DNA from: G963666945 sp963666945
GTDB lineage: Bacteria > Bacteroidota > Bacteroidia > Bacteroidales > Marinifilaceae
NCBI GenBank assembly: GCA_963666945.2
Contig: CAXXRT010000026.1
Location: 36,138-100,137 of the forward strand
Reading direction: 5' to 3'
DNA length: 64,000 nucleotides
Positions 1 to 9,004 of the stretch are shown here, piece by piece. The notes below the pieces were generated by a model. The model made no database searches, was not told where the DNA came from, and saw only the letters and a list, made by a program, of their open reading frames with translations. Positions within the stretch are counted from its first letter, which is position 1. Each line of letters begins with the position of its first letter. The translations under genes were made by a program, and so were the position numbers.

Positions 1-431
1 CTTCAAAAGTTTGGGAAGATACAACTCCAAGTGCCAATGTACGTACCTATCTGGCTCCTCCAACAAGGATGGATCAGTCGGTGCTTAAAAGCGAAGCACG
101 CTTTAGTGCATTATCTAAAATTGGTGCACGTATAGAAACTCCTGGATGTTCTCTATGTATGGGTAACCAGTTAAGAGTACCGGACAATGTGACTGTATTT
201 TCCACATCCACACGTAACTTCAACAACCGTTTAGGTAACGGTACTAAAGTTTTCTTAGGTTCAGCAGAACTAGGTGCGGTAACAGCATTAAAGGGTAAAC
301 TCCCCACAGTTGAAGAGTATATGGAAGTATATAACGACAAGATCCTTCCTAACATGGAAGAAATATACAACTATATGCAATTCGATAATATAGACATGAA
401 CGATAACTTGTATAAGAAAAGAGATCTTTAA
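1..431 (+). CDS. acnB: Aconitate hydratase B, C-terminal fragment (5' end outside window)
   Basis: This is the last ~143 codons of aconitase B, which interconverts citrate and isocitrate through a [4Fe-4S] cluster in the cytoplasm. The frame is open from base 3 to the stop at 429-431, so the start lies upstream of the window. The GCSLCMGNQ motif at about 144-170 carries the CxxC pair (codons at 147-158) that supplies two of the three cluster cysteines. The following stretch with STSTRNF and FLGSAELGAV is typical of the AcnB C-terminus. It ends 29 bp before the isocitrate dehydrogenase gene on the same strand, so co-transcription is likely. The family call is firm; the missing N-terminus cannot be checked. 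Confidence 0.93.
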   Translation, partial: SKVWEDTTPSANVRTYLAPPTRMDQSVLKSEARFSALSKIGARIETPGCSLCMGNQLRVPDNVTVFSTSTRNFNNRLGNGTKVFLGSAELGAVTALKGKLPTVEEYMEVYNDKILPNMEEIYNYMQFDNIDMNDNLYKKRDL

Positions 432-460
432 TTAAGAGATAATTTTAAATTAAGACTAAA

Positions 461-2689
461 ATGGCTACCAACAAGTCAAAAATAATATACACAAAAGTAG
501 ATGAAGCACCAGCTTTAGCTACATATTCTTTCCTTCCAATGGTAAAGAAATTTACTGAAGCCGCAGGCGTGGAAGTAGAAACAAAAGATATTTCTCTTTC
601 AGGTAGAATTATTGCTACCTTCCCAGAATATCTTGCAGAAGAACAAAGAATATCTGATGCACTATCTGAACTAGGAGAACTAGTTAAAAAACCAGAAGCA
701 AACATTATTAAGCTTCCAAATATCAGTGCATCTATTCCTCAGCTTAAAGCTGCTATTAAGGAGCTACAGGGAAAAGGTTATAAATTACCTGATTACCCTG
801 ATGAGCCTAAAACAGACGAGGAAAAAGAAGTAAGAGCAAAATACGATAAAATCAAAGGTAGTGCTGTAAACCCAGTATTAAGGGAAGGTAACTCAGACAG
901 AAGAGCACCAGGCGCTATCAAGAACTATGTAAAATCTCACCCACACAGAATGGGAGCATGGACAGCAGACTCCAAGTCTCACGTTGCCCACATGGATGGA
1001 GGAGACTTCTACTCAAATGAAAAATCTGTAGTTCTTTCTAAAGCAGACAATGTAAAAATTGAGCTAGTTGAAGGAAACGGAAACATAACTGTTCTTAAGA
1101 AAGAACTTCCATTGTTGGAAGGTGAAATCATAGACGGAACAATAATGAGCGCTAAAGCTTTACGTAGCTTCCTTGAAAAAGAGATGGAAGATGCTAAAGC
1201 AAAAGACGTATTGTTCTCTGTACACCTAAAAGCGACAATGATGAAAGTATCAGATCCTATCATGTTCGGTCATGTGGTATCTGTTTACTTCAAGGATGTT
1301 TTCGAAAAACACGCAGCCACTTTCAAAGAATTAGGAATTAACGCCAACAACGGTCTTGGTGACTTATACATAAGAATTCAGAATCTACCAGAAGCCAAAA
1401 GAGCTGAGATAGAAGCTGACATACAAGCAACTTATGCTAAGCGCCCAAAATTAGCTATGGTAAATTCCGACAAAGGTATCACTAACCTTCACGTACCAAG
1501 TGATGTAATTATTGATGCTTCAATGCCAGCATGTATAAGAGAATCAGGAAAAATGTGGGGAGCTGACGGAGAACTTCACGATACTAAAGCAGTAATTCCA
1601 GATAACAGCTACGCAGGTGTATACCAGGCAACAATTGATTTCTGTAAAGAACGTGGTGCTTTCGATCCATCAAAAATGGGTACAGTACAGAACGTTGGTC
1701 TTATGGCACAAAAAGCTGAAGAGTACGGATCTCACGATAAAACTTTCCTTATTCCTGCTAACGGAACTGTACGCGTAGTAAACGCAGCAGGAGAGGTTAT
1801 TATGGAACATGCAGTTGAAGAAGGAGATATCTATAGAATGTGTCAGGCTAAAGATGCACCAATCAGAGACTGGGTTAAACTTGCTGTAAACAGAGCTAAG
1901 GCAACAGGATTCCCTACTATCTTCTGGTTAGACGAAAACAGATCTCACGATGCTGCACTTATCGTTAAAGTAAAAGAATATCTTAAAGATCACGATACAG
2001 AAGGATTAGATATCCGTATCATGTCACCAGTAGAAGCTACAAAATTCTCACTAGAGCGCATTAAAGTTGGTGAAAACGCTATTTCAGTAACAGGAAACGT
2101 TCTTCGTGACTACTTAACTGACCTTTTCCCAATACTTGAGGTAGGAACAAGTGCCAAAATGTTATCTATCGTTCCATTGATGAACGGAGGAGGACTATTC
2201 GAAACAGGAGCAGGAGGTTCTGCACCTAAGCACGTACAGCAGTTCCTTGAAGAAGGGCACTTAAGATGGGATTCTCTTGGTGAATTCTTAGCACTTGCAG
2301 CATCACTGGAGCACTTAAGCATTGTTAACGACAACGCCAAAGCAAAAGTACTGGCAGAAACCCTTGACGAGGCAACTGGTAAACTTCTGGAAAACGATAA
2401 ATCTCCATCACGTAAAGTTATGGAATTAGACAACAGAGGTAGTCATTTCTACTTAGTAATGTACTGGGCACAAGCACTAGCTGCTCAGACAAAAGACACA
2501 GAACTTCAGGCTAAATTTTCCAAGTTGGCAGAAGAACTTACTGAGAAAAAAGAGACTATTCTTGCAGAAATAAATGCTACACAAGGAAAAGAAGCTAACA
2601 CTGGTGGTTACTACAAGCCAGTACAAGAATTAGCTGATGCGGCAATGCGCCCAAGTGCAACATTAAATGCTGCTATTACAAATATTTAA
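461..2689 (+). CDS. icd: Isocitrate dehydrogenase (NADP+), monomeric type
   Basis: This enzyme oxidatively decarboxylates isocitrate to 2-oxoglutarate with NADP+, and can run in reverse at high CO2 and NADPH. At 742 residues it has the length of the large monomeric IDH-II family, about twice the usual homodimeric enzyme. The N-terminus (KIIYTKVDEAPALATYSF) and the NSDRRAP substrate-binding stretch at residues 144-150 are family hallmarks. It lies 29 bp after acnB, so the two enzymes that link citrate to 2-oxoglutarate are adjacent. A strong hairpin at 2717-2748 separates it from citD. Confidence in the family is high; the direction of flux in the cell is not known. Confidence 0.96.
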   Translation: MATNKSKIIYTKVDEAPALATYSFLPMVKKFTEAAGVEVETKDISLSGRIIATFPEYLAEEQRISDALSELGELVKKPEANIIKLPNISASIPQLKAAIKELQGKGYKLPDYPDEPKTDEEKEVRAKYDKIKGSAVNPVLREGNSDRRAPGAIKNYVKSHPHRMGAWTADSKSHVAHMDGGDFYSNEKSVVLSKADNVKIELVEGNGNITVLKKELPLLEGEIIDGTIMSAKALRSFLEKEMEDAKAKDVLFSVHLKATMMKVSDPIMFGHVVSVYFKDVFEKHAATFKELGINANNGLGDLYIRIQNLPEAKRAEIEADIQATYAKRPKLAMVNSDKGITNLHVPSDVIIDASMPACIRESGKMWGADGELHDTKAVIPDNSYAGVYQATIDFCKERGAFDPSKMGTVQNVGLMAQKAEEYGSHDKTFLIPANGTVRVVNAAGEVIMEHAVEEGDIYRMCQAKDAPIRDWVKLAVNRAKATGFPTIFWLDENRSHDAALIVKVKEYLKDHDTEGLDIRIMSPVEATKFSLERIKVGENAISVTGNVLRDYLTDLFPILEVGTSAKMLSIVPLMNGGGLFETGAGGSAPKHVQQFLEEGHLRWDSLGEFLALAASLEHLSIVNDNAKAKVLAETLDEATGKLLENDKSPSRKVMELDNRGSHFYLVMYWAQALAAQTKDTELQAKFSKLAEELTEKKETILAEINATQGKEANTGGYYKPVQELADAAMRPSATLNAAITNI

Positions 2690-2716
2690 TTAGAAATTAT
2701 AATTAAATAAATACAT

Positions 2717-2748
2717 GGCCTTACTAATAGAAAATTATTAGTAAGGCC
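2717..2748 (+). terminator. Perfect 13-bp hairpin between icd and citD
   Basis: The arms GGCCTTACTAATA (2717-2729) and TATTAGTAAGGCC (2736-2748) pair perfectly around a 6-base loop. No clear T-run follows, so this is more likely an attenuator, a processing site or an mRNA-stability stem than a simple intrinsic terminator. Confidence 0.6.
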
Positions 2749-2793
2749 TAAATAGCACTTAGATATAAGTGTTTTATATATAATTCTAAAGAA

Positions 2794-3084
2794 ATGATGA
2801 TAAAAGAAAAAGCTCAAGCCGGTAGTTTTGAGTCAAGCGACGTTCTAGTACTTATAGAACCGGCAGAAGGCCAGAAAGGTCGCGACATTGAGATCTCTTC
2901 TACAGTTATGCTTCAATACGGAGAAAGCTTAAAAGCAGAGATCAACAAAGTACTAGATCAATTTAAAATTGAAGATGTGCGTATGGTAGTCCACGATAAA
3001 GGAGCTTTAACAGCAACACTTCACGCAAGGGTTGAGACAGCTCTAAAACGTTCGATGGGCCTACAGGAAGGAACACTTGCCTAA
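2794..3084 (+). CDS. citD: Citrate lyase acyl carrier protein (gamma subunit)
   Basis: CitD is the small acyl carrier subunit of citrate lyase. It carries the 2'-(5''-phosphoribosyl)-3'-dephospho-CoA arm to which acetyl and citryl groups are attached. The 96-residue length fits the family. The ESSD motif places Ser14 at the same position as the modified serine in E. coli CitD, and VHDKGALTATLHARVETAL near the C-terminus matches the family. It is the first of five consecutive citrate lyase genes. The start ATGATG at 2794 is the only sensible one; the first or second ATG could be used. Confidence 0.93.
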   Translation: MMIKEKAQAGSFESSDVLVLIEPAEGQKGRDIEISSTVMLQYGESLKAEINKVLDQFKIEDVRMVVHDKGALTATLHARVETALKRSMGLQEGTLA

Positions 3085-3140
3085 ACAAGGCAACACACAC
3101 TAACACAGAATATATAAACCCAAACATGTGCACAACCATT

Positions 3141-3156
3141 GTTTAATTAATTAAAC
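3141..3156. promoter_or_regulatory. Perfect 16-bp AT-rich palindrome just before citE
   Basis: GTTTAATTAATTAAAC is its own reverse complement and ends two bases before the citE start codon. It could be a regulator site or chance in AT-rich DNA. Its position inside the operon makes a role in citE translation or local RNA structure possible. Confidence 0.3.
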
Positions 3157-3158
3157 TC

Positions 3159-4055
3159 ATGGAACAAAAAAAACAATTCAAAAGAAGAAGTATGCTTTAC
3201 ATACCTGGAAACAATCCAGCTATGCTTCAGCAGGGCGGTATCTATGGAGCCGACAGTGTACTTCTTGATCTGGAAGATGCAGTAGCACTTAACCAGAAAG
3301 ATTCAGCAAGAATCCTGGTAAGAAATATGCTTAAATCGACAGACTATTACGGAGCAGAGCTAACCGTAAGAGTTAACCATATAGACACTCCATTTGGCAA
3401 GGCCGATCTTGAAGAGATTGTGCCCCTTCAGCCAGATGCTATACGTTTCCCTAAATGCGAAACAATAGAACAATTAAAACAAGTTATTGATCTTGTTGAG
3501 GAAATAGAAAACAAACACAATCTTCCTCACGACAAGATGAATATTCATGCTATGATTGAGACTGCATTAGGAGTGCAAAACGTTTATGAAATAGCAGGAT
3601 TTTCAAAAAGAGTTGATGCAATCACCATTGGTGGCCAGGATTTAACAGCAGACATGAAAGTAGCTGCAGCTAAAGACGGTATAGGTATCGACTATGCACG
3701 TAAGCGTATTGTCATGGCAGCCAAAGCAAACAGAATTGATGCAATTGATACAGTCTTCGCCGATGTAGATGATGATGAAGGATTAAGAGCTGAAACTGAA
3801 TACATCCGAAAAGTTGGATTTACAGGAAAGGCAGTTATCAACCCTCGTCAGATTGATACAGTTCACGAAGTATACACTCCAAAAGAACACGAAATTGCTA
3901 AAGCAATGAGAATTTACACTGCTTTCTTGAAAAACAAGGCAGCCGGTATAGGTGTATTTGCAGTAGACGGAAAGATGGTTGACAAACCAGTAATGGAAAG
4001 AGCAAAACACACTCTATTATTAGCAGACATAGATATTGATTCTATTACGTATTAA
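3159..4055 (+). CDS. citE: Citrate lyase beta subunit (citryl-ACP lyase)
   Basis: CitE cleaves citryl-ACP into oxaloacetate and acetyl-ACP. The protein has 298 residues, as expected, and belongs to the HpcH/HpaI aldolase-fold family. Visible signatures are RRSMLYIPGNNPAML near the N-terminus, DLEDAVALNQKD, and IGGQDLTADM in the middle. It sits between citD (74 bp upstream) and citF (33 bp downstream) on the same strand, so it should be made together with them as part of one enzyme complex. A CitE-like malyl-CoA lyase is unlikely given the flanking citD and citF. Confidence 0.95.
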   Translation: MEQKKQFKRRSMLYIPGNNPAMLQQGGIYGADSVLLDLEDAVALNQKDSARILVRNMLKSTDYYGAELTVRVNHIDTPFGKADLEEIVPLQPDAIRFPKCETIEQLKQVIDLVEEIENKHNLPHDKMNIHAMIETALGVQNVYEIAGFSKRVDAITIGGQDLTADMKVAAAKDGIGIDYARKRIVMAAKANRIDAIDTVFADVDDDEGLRAETEYIRKVGFTGKAVINPRQIDTVHEVYTPKEHEIAKAMRIYTAFLKNKAAGIGVFAVDGKMVDKPVMERAKHTLLLADIDIDSITY

Positions 4056-4088
4056 TGGAAGCATTAAAAGATTAAAATTATTAGACAA

Positions 4089-5639
4089 ATGAAAAATAGT
4101 TTTGGTATAGATATTCCTGATTTTGTTGAAGGATTAGGAGAACTTAAGCCATTCCAGGGTGCTTGGCATTTACAGGACAATCTTGATGCTGACCAATGTG
4201 TTGCAGTTCCTACAAAAGCTCGTAAAGCACACTATAATAAAGTATGTGAAACACTTGAAGAGGCAATTAAAAAATCAAATCCCCATGATGGAATGTGTAT
4301 TTCATTCCACCACCACTTAAGAGGAGGAGACCAGCTTCTTATTCAGGTTGTAGAACTATTGGCAGGTATGGGTATTAAAGATATCTGTCTTGCATCGTCT
4401 TCATTAACTACCGCACACGATTGTCTTGTGCCTTATCTTGAAGACGGAACAATTACAAGAATTTTCTCTTCTGGTATAAGGGGAGAACTGGGAAGAGTAA
4501 TCTCTGAAGGAATACTTCCTCATCCAGTAGTTATCCACTCGCACGGAGGAAGGGTAAGAGACATTAAAACAGGAAGAATAAAAATAGACCTGGCCGTATT
4601 AGGAGCATCAGCTGCCGACAACGAAGGTAATGCTACAGGTCAACACGGACCTTCAGCATTCGGTTCTATGGGATACGCCATGTCAGACGCACAATATGCC
4701 AAGAATGTAGTTATTGTAACTGACAATATGGTAGAGTACCCATGTACACCATGTTCAATACAATCACACCTTGTTGACCACGTAGTAAAAATAGATTGTA
4801 TTGGTGATGCTAAAAAAATTGCATCGGGAACAACCCGTATCACAAAATCACCAATGGATCTTCGTATTGCAAAAATGGCAGGTGAAGCCATAGCAGTAAC
4901 TGACTACTTCAAAAACGGCATCAGCTTCCAGGTAGGTGCAGGAGGAGCTTCTCTTGCAGTTGCTAAGTATGTAAGACAGGCTATGTTAGCCAAAGAAATA
5001 AAAGGCAGCTTCCTTCTTGGAGGTGTAACATCTGTTTGTACTGATATGTTGGAAGAAGGACTTTTCAATGCTATTTTCGACGTTCAGGGATTCGATGCTG
5101 AAGTTAGTTCATCAATTCTTAACAACCCTAAACACATTGAGATCTCTGCTGATCAATACGCATGTTGCATAAACAGCGGAGCCATGACCAACAAGATCGA
5201 TGTTGTTGTATTAGGAGCACTAGAAATTGATACCGACTTTAACGTAAACGTTATCACAGGATCAGACGGTAACATCAGAGGAGCATCAGGAGGACACTCT
5301 GATACCGCAGCAGGTGCAAAACTAACTGTCGCAGTAGCACCTTCTTACAGAGGTAGATTACCTATCATCAAGGATAAGGTTATGAATATTGTGACTCCTG
5401 GAGAAAGCATCGACCTGGTTGTAACAGAAAGAGGTATCTGTGTTAACCCAGCAAGGGAAGACCTTAAAAAACAACTTGAAGAGGCTGGTCTTTGGATAAG
5501 AGATATCAAAGAACTAGCTAAAGAAGTTGAGGGTATTACAGGTCGACCTGTTGAAGTTGAGCACACAGACAGAATAGTTGGCCTTATCGAATACCGTGAC
5601 GGATCAATTATCGACGTAATCAAACAGGTAAAATTATAA
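4089..5639 (+). CDS. citF: Citrate lyase alpha subunit (citrate:acetyl-ACP transferase)
   Basis: CitF exchanges acetyl for citrate on the acyl carrier protein, forming citryl-ACP and releasing acetate. The 516-residue length is normal for the family. The HHHLRGGDQ motif near residue 75, GAGGASLAVAKYVR in the middle and the TPGESIDLVVTERGICVNP stretch near the C-terminus are CoA-transferase-like CitF signatures. It completes the citD-citE-citF set that cleaves citrate to acetate plus oxaloacetate without ATP. A perfect hairpin follows at 5675-5703, before the maturation genes. Confidence 0.96.
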   Translation: MKNSFGIDIPDFVEGLGELKPFQGAWHLQDNLDADQCVAVPTKARKAHYNKVCETLEEAIKKSNPHDGMCISFHHHLRGGDQLLIQVVELLAGMGIKDICLASSSLTTAHDCLVPYLEDGTITRIFSSGIRGELGRVISEGILPHPVVIHSHGGRVRDIKTGRIKIDLAVLGASAADNEGNATGQHGPSAFGSMGYAMSDAQYAKNVVIVTDNMVEYPCTPCSIQSHLVDHVVKIDCIGDAKKIASGTTRITKSPMDLRIAKMAGEAIAVTDYFKNGISFQVGAGGASLAVAKYVRQAMLAKEIKGSFLLGGVTSVCTDMLEEGLFNAIFDVQGFDAEVSSSILNNPKHIEISADQYACCINSGAMTNKIDVVVLGALEIDTDFNVNVITGSDGNIRGASGGHSDTAAGAKLTVAVAPSYRGRLPIIKDKVMNIVTPGESIDLVVTERGICVNPAREDLKKQLEEAGLWIRDIKELAKEVEGITGRPVEVEHTDRIVGLIEYRDGSIIDVIKQVKL

Positions 5640-5674
5640 TATACCTTTTGTCTTTTGACTTTTTGACTTTAAAA

Positions 5675-5703
5675 TGTTGGCCGGATTGACTCTCCGGCCA
5701 ACA
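5675..5703 (+). terminator. Perfect 10-bp hairpin between citF and citXG
   Basis: TGTTGGCCGG (5675-5684) pairs with CCGGCCAACA (5694-5703) around a 9-base loop. On the plus strand it is followed by A-rich sequence rather than T, so partial attenuation or RNA processing between structural and maturation genes is more likely than full termination. Confidence 0.55.
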
Positions 5704-5716
5704 AAAACTAAAAACC

Positions 5717-7093
5717 ATGCTCCAGAGGGTACTAGACGCAAGAGAAAAGAGAGCACAGCAAAGACAGAACTGGGCTGACAGGAAACGCCTGTCTTTAAGC
5801 TTATCCTTTAACATTCCGGGATATCCCAAGTCTGACAACACAATCACTTCAGCTTTCACTGAAGTAAAAAAAGATCTTGTAAGATATATCACATCCTGCC
5901 GATTATCTTTTAATCTAAAAGAATCTAAGACAACATGCGATTATGCAGGAGATTTCTTTATACTCCCACTATCGGAGAAGGCAGAGAATCCAAAAGAAAT
6001 CAAAGCCTTATTTGAAAATTTTGAAGCGAATCATCCGCTTTCAAGACTGATTGACGTTGATATTTTCAGCTCAGAGGGCTTGCCTATATCTTCAAACAAA
6101 GCGAAGAAATGTCTTATTTGTTCAAAACCCGCAATAGTTTGCATGAGGGAGCAGAATCACAGTTTAGAAGAGCTTAGAGAAGAAATTAACAACAGGATGG
6201 TCTCTTTCCTTAAGGAAAGAAGAAAAGAGCTTATAAGACAGGAAATCACTCTATACGCCACCAAGGCATTAATGTATGAGGTAAGCGTTACACCAAAGCC
6301 AGGCCTTGTAGACAGATACTCACAGGGGTGTCATACCGACATGGACTTCTTTACATTTATCTCCTCCTCATCCGCCCTATCCTACTACTGGAGAGAGATT
6401 GTTGATCTTGCGGCAGTATGGGATGGCAAGGAGAAAGAAAAAACCTTAAGGGGATTAAGAACCACGGGGATTAAAATGGAGGAATCAATGCTGAGCGCAA
6501 CAGAAGGAGTAAACACACAAAAAGGAGCAATCTTCTTATTGGGATTTACAGCCTTTGCATGCGCTTATCGCATAATAAACAACCAAGAACCAAGCGATGA
6601 GAATATAAGCTCTGTTATATCTTATTTAAATGCTAATGCGGTAGAAAAAGAACTTATTAACAATACCTCCGGAGGCAGTCACGGGGAAAAAGTATTTAAT
6701 AAATACGGTAAAGAACTGGCTGGAGGAATAAGACTGGAAGTTGAGGGAGGCCTTCCAACAATATTTAATATATCACTTCCTGTATTGAAAGAATTGGCCA
6801 AAACTGAAGAAAATACAGAGCAATGGTGGAATACGACCTTAAAAGAAGTTCTTCTTCATTTAATGGCCAAAAACAACGACACCAACATACTTTTCAGATC
6901 TAATGCCGATATACTTGCAGAAACCAAACAACTTGCACATATTTGCATAGAAAAAGAATCTTTAGAGAGGATAAAACAATTTGAAATATTGAATGACTTT
7001 TGTGAACAGCACAACATATCACCGGGAGGTTCAGCAGATCTTTTAGCCGTGACATGTTTTATTTACTGGGTTCAGAAAAAGTATAAAGAATAA
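5717..7093 (+). CDS. citXG: CitX-CitG fusion: prosthetic-group transferase and triphosphoribosyl-dephospho-CoA synthase
   Basis: This 458-residue protein joins two maturation enzymes of citrate lyase. Residues ~1-175 match CitX, which transfers the phosphoribosyl-dephospho-CoA arm to CitD; visible signs are the N-terminal REKRAQQRQ stretch and the cysteine cluster KKCLICSKPAIVC. Residues ~178-458 match CitG, which makes the arm precursor from ATP and dephospho-CoA; visible signs are KPGLVDRYSQGCHTDMD near residue 194 and NTSGGSHGEK. In many bacteria these are two genes; fused forms are known in other citrate lyase clusters. It ends 11 bp before citC. Confidence 0.92.
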   Translation: MLQRVLDAREKRAQQRQNWADRKRLSLSLSFNIPGYPKSDNTITSAFTEVKKDLVRYITSCRLSFNLKESKTTCDYAGDFFILPLSEKAENPKEIKALFENFEANHPLSRLIDVDIFSSEGLPISSNKAKKCLICSKPAIVCMREQNHSLEELREEINNRMVSFLKERRKELIRQEITLYATKALMYEVSVTPKPGLVDRYSQGCHTDMDFFTFISSSSALSYYWREIVDLAAVWDGKEKEKTLRGLRTTGIKMEESMLSATEGVNTQKGAIFLLGFTAFACAYRIINNQEPSDENISSVISYLNANAVEKELINNTSGGSHGEKVFNKYGKELAGGIRLEVEGGLPTIFNISLPVLKELAKTEENTEQWWNTTLKEVLLHLMAKNNDTNILFRSNADILAETKQLAHICIEKESLERIKQFEILNDFCEQHNISPGGSADLLAVTCFIYWVQKKYKE

Positions 7094-7104
7094 TTATTTT
7101 AGTT

Positions 7105-8169
7105 ATGTATCAGGGTTTTTCGGATTTTGTGGTCAACGAAGTGGATTTTGCCAATCCATACGATGTTAGAATGGTAAGAATGTTTCTTGACAAATTTCAT
7201 ATCGACTATATACCATACGAGACAGACAAGACAATTATTCTGGAAACCACTTCCGGGGAAATGGTAGGAACAGGATCGTATAAGAACAATGTTTTAAAAT
7301 GTATAGCTGTTGACCCAAAATTTCAGGGAAGTAATGCTTTTTCAACTATTGTGTCTACTTTGAGCGAAGAACTACTACCCATCTACAAACATGTATTTGT
7401 TTATACCCATCCCAAAAACAAAGAAATATTCATTGGTCTGGGATTTAAACTCATAGCAGAAGCCCCTCCATATTATTCTCTTTACGAATTCGGATTCAGC
7501 AATATAAAAGATTACAAGAAATATCTTTCTTCAAAGAAAAAATCAGGAAAAAAGATTGCTGCAATTGTAGCAAACTGCAATCCTTTCACCAACGGACATC
7601 TTTACCTTATAGAAAAAGCCTCTGAAGAAAACGATGTTGTATATATTTTTGTTGTTGAGGCAGAACTATCAGTCTTCCCTTTCAAAGTAAGATGGCAACT
7701 TATTAAAGAAGGCACAGCACACCTTAAAAACGTTGTTATAATAAGAAGCGGAGATTATCTCGTATCGGAAGTATCGTTCCCCAGATATTTCCTTAAAGGG
7801 GAAAATCCCGATGAAATTACTGCAAACCAGGCAAAACTCGACCTTACAATATTTGCCGATCACGTAGCGCCCGCATTAGGAATAAAACGCAGATATGTAG
7901 GCACCGAGAATTACTGTATGACCACTGCCATATACAACAGGGAAATGAAAAAACTGCTTCCCGAAAAAGGTCTTGAAGTAGTAGAGGTTAAACGTAAAGC
8001 AGTACATGAAACAGATTTTATTTCAGCATCAGCCGTACGTAAGGCCATAACTGAAGATCAGTGGGAACTTGTAAAAGAGAAAGTACCAGCAACAACCTAT
8101 GATTTCCTTAGATCCAAAGAAGCTGAAGCTATTATCAGAAGAATTAAAATTAATAATTCAAGACATTAA
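7105..8169 (+). CDS. citC: [Citrate (pro-3S)-lyase] ligase
   Basis: CitC activates citrate lyase by acetylating the thiol of the CitD prosthetic arm with acetate and ATP. The 354 residues show a GNAT-like N-terminal half (about 1-145, including VDPKFQGSNAFSTIVSTL) and a nucleotidyltransferase C-terminal half. The latter starts with NCNPFTNGHLYLIEKA near residue 157, where NGH corresponds to the [TH]xGH nucleotide-binding motif. It is the last gene of the citrate block and closes the full set needed for an active enzyme. No citrate transporter, oxaloacetate decarboxylase or citA/citB sensor genes are present in the visible part of the cluster. Confidence 0.94.
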   Translation: MYQGFSDFVVNEVDFANPYDVRMVRMFLDKFHIDYIPYETDKTIILETTSGEMVGTGSYKNNVLKCIAVDPKFQGSNAFSTIVSTLSEELLPIYKHVFVYTHPKNKEIFIGLGFKLIAEAPPYYSLYEFGFSNIKDYKKYLSSKKKSGKKIAAIVANCNPFTNGHLYLIEKASEENDVVYIFVVEAELSVFPFKVRWQLIKEGTAHLKNVVIIRSGDYLVSEVSFPRYFLKGENPDEITANQAKLDLTIFADHVAPALGIKRRYVGTENYCMTTAIYNREMKKLLPEKGLEVVEVKRKAVHETDFISASAVRKAITEDQWELVKEKVPATTYDFLRSKEAEAIIRRIKINNSRH

Positions 8170-8245
8170 TAGCCCATGCCGACCAGCTAAAGAAAGACAT
8201 TCTTATTTCCAGCATTTCTATTTGCGAAAAATTAATTAACCCTAT

Positions 8246-8908
8246 TTACCAATTAATAGGGTCAAGACCATTATTCTTAAGATATTCATTTGTCTTGCTA
8301 AAATGCTGATTACCAAAAAATCCCCTGCTAGCAGACAAAGGAGAGGGATGAACAGACTTTAGTATAAAATGCTTTGAAGAATCTATTATCTCCTCTTTTT
8401 TCTGTGCATAAGCACCCCAAAGAAGAAATACCACATGTTCCTTTTCATCAGATATCTTCTTTATAACGGCATCGGTAAATGTTTCCCAACCTTTTTTCTG
8501 ATGCGATCCCGCATTGCTGTCCCTAACTGTCAGTGTGGCATTTAAAAGCATTACCCCCTGCTCTGCCCATCTTTCAAGGTTGCCGGATTCAGGTATAGGT
8601 TTTCCAAGATCGTTATGAATTTCCTTAAAAATATTCTTTAAAGAGGGAGGCTGTTTTATTCCATTAGGCACAGAAAAACAAAGTCCATGGGCCTGTCCTG
8701 GTCCATGATAAGGATCCTGCCCAATTATAACAACCTTTAATTTATCGATAGGACACTTATCAAAGGCATTAAAAATCAATTTCCCTGGAGGATATATTAC
8801 CTGCGTTTTAAACTCATTTTTAACAAACGAAACAAGATTCACAAAATAGTCCTTAGCAAACTCATCTGCCAATAATTTTTTCCAGTCTCCCGCAATTTTT
8901 ACCTCCAT
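8246..8908 (-). CDS. ung: Uracil-DNA glycosylase
   Basis: Ung removes uracil from DNA in base excision repair. Family signatures are the water-activating motif GQDPYHGPGQAHGLCFSV and the C-terminal HPSPLSASRGFFG loop. The frame is open further upstream to an ATG at 8959, but the start at 8908 (MEVKIAGDW) is preferred. It matches the family N-terminus and gives 220 residues. A consensus-like promoter (-7 box 8929-8936) would also start the transcript downstream of the longer start. The gene is convergent with citC, with 76 bp between stops, and is probably monocistronic. Confidence 0.95.
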   Translation of the reverse strand: MEVKIAGDWKKLLADEFAKDYFVNLVSFVKNEFKTQVIYPPGKLIFNAFDKCPIDKLKVVIIGQDPYHGPGQAHGLCFSVPNGIKQPPSLKNIFKEIHNDLGKPIPESGNLERWAEQGVMLLNATLTVRDSNAGSHQKKGWETFTDAVIKKISDEKEHVVFLLWGAYAQKKEEIIDSSKHFILKSVHPSPLSASRGFFGNQHFSKTNEYLKNNGLDPINW

Positions 8909-8928
8909 AATATCAATATGATTTAGCG

Positions 8929-8959
8929 CAAAAATAACAATAAAATAATGTGGATGCAA
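8929..8959 (-). promoter_or_regulatory. Bacteroidota-type promoter for ung
   Basis: Read on the minus strand, TATTTTTG (8929-8936) fits the TAnnTTTG -7 consensus, and TTG (8957-8959) lies 20 bases upstream as a -33 element. The expected transcript start lies ~15 bp before the preferred start codon at 8908. Confidence 0.6.
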
Positions 8960-9004
8960 CCTTAAGTCATTTCATTAAATTCGCCGTACAAAATCCGATG
9001 CTTT

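Noticed and set aside
8239..8262. Hairpin ACCCTAT/ATAGGGT between citC and ung as a terminator
   Set aside because: One arm lies in the ung coding sequence, the stem is only 7 bp and no T-run follows on either strand.
8909..8959. Longer N-terminus of Ung starting at 8959
   Set aside because: The extra 17 residues are not part of the family, and the candidate promoter would start transcription inside them.
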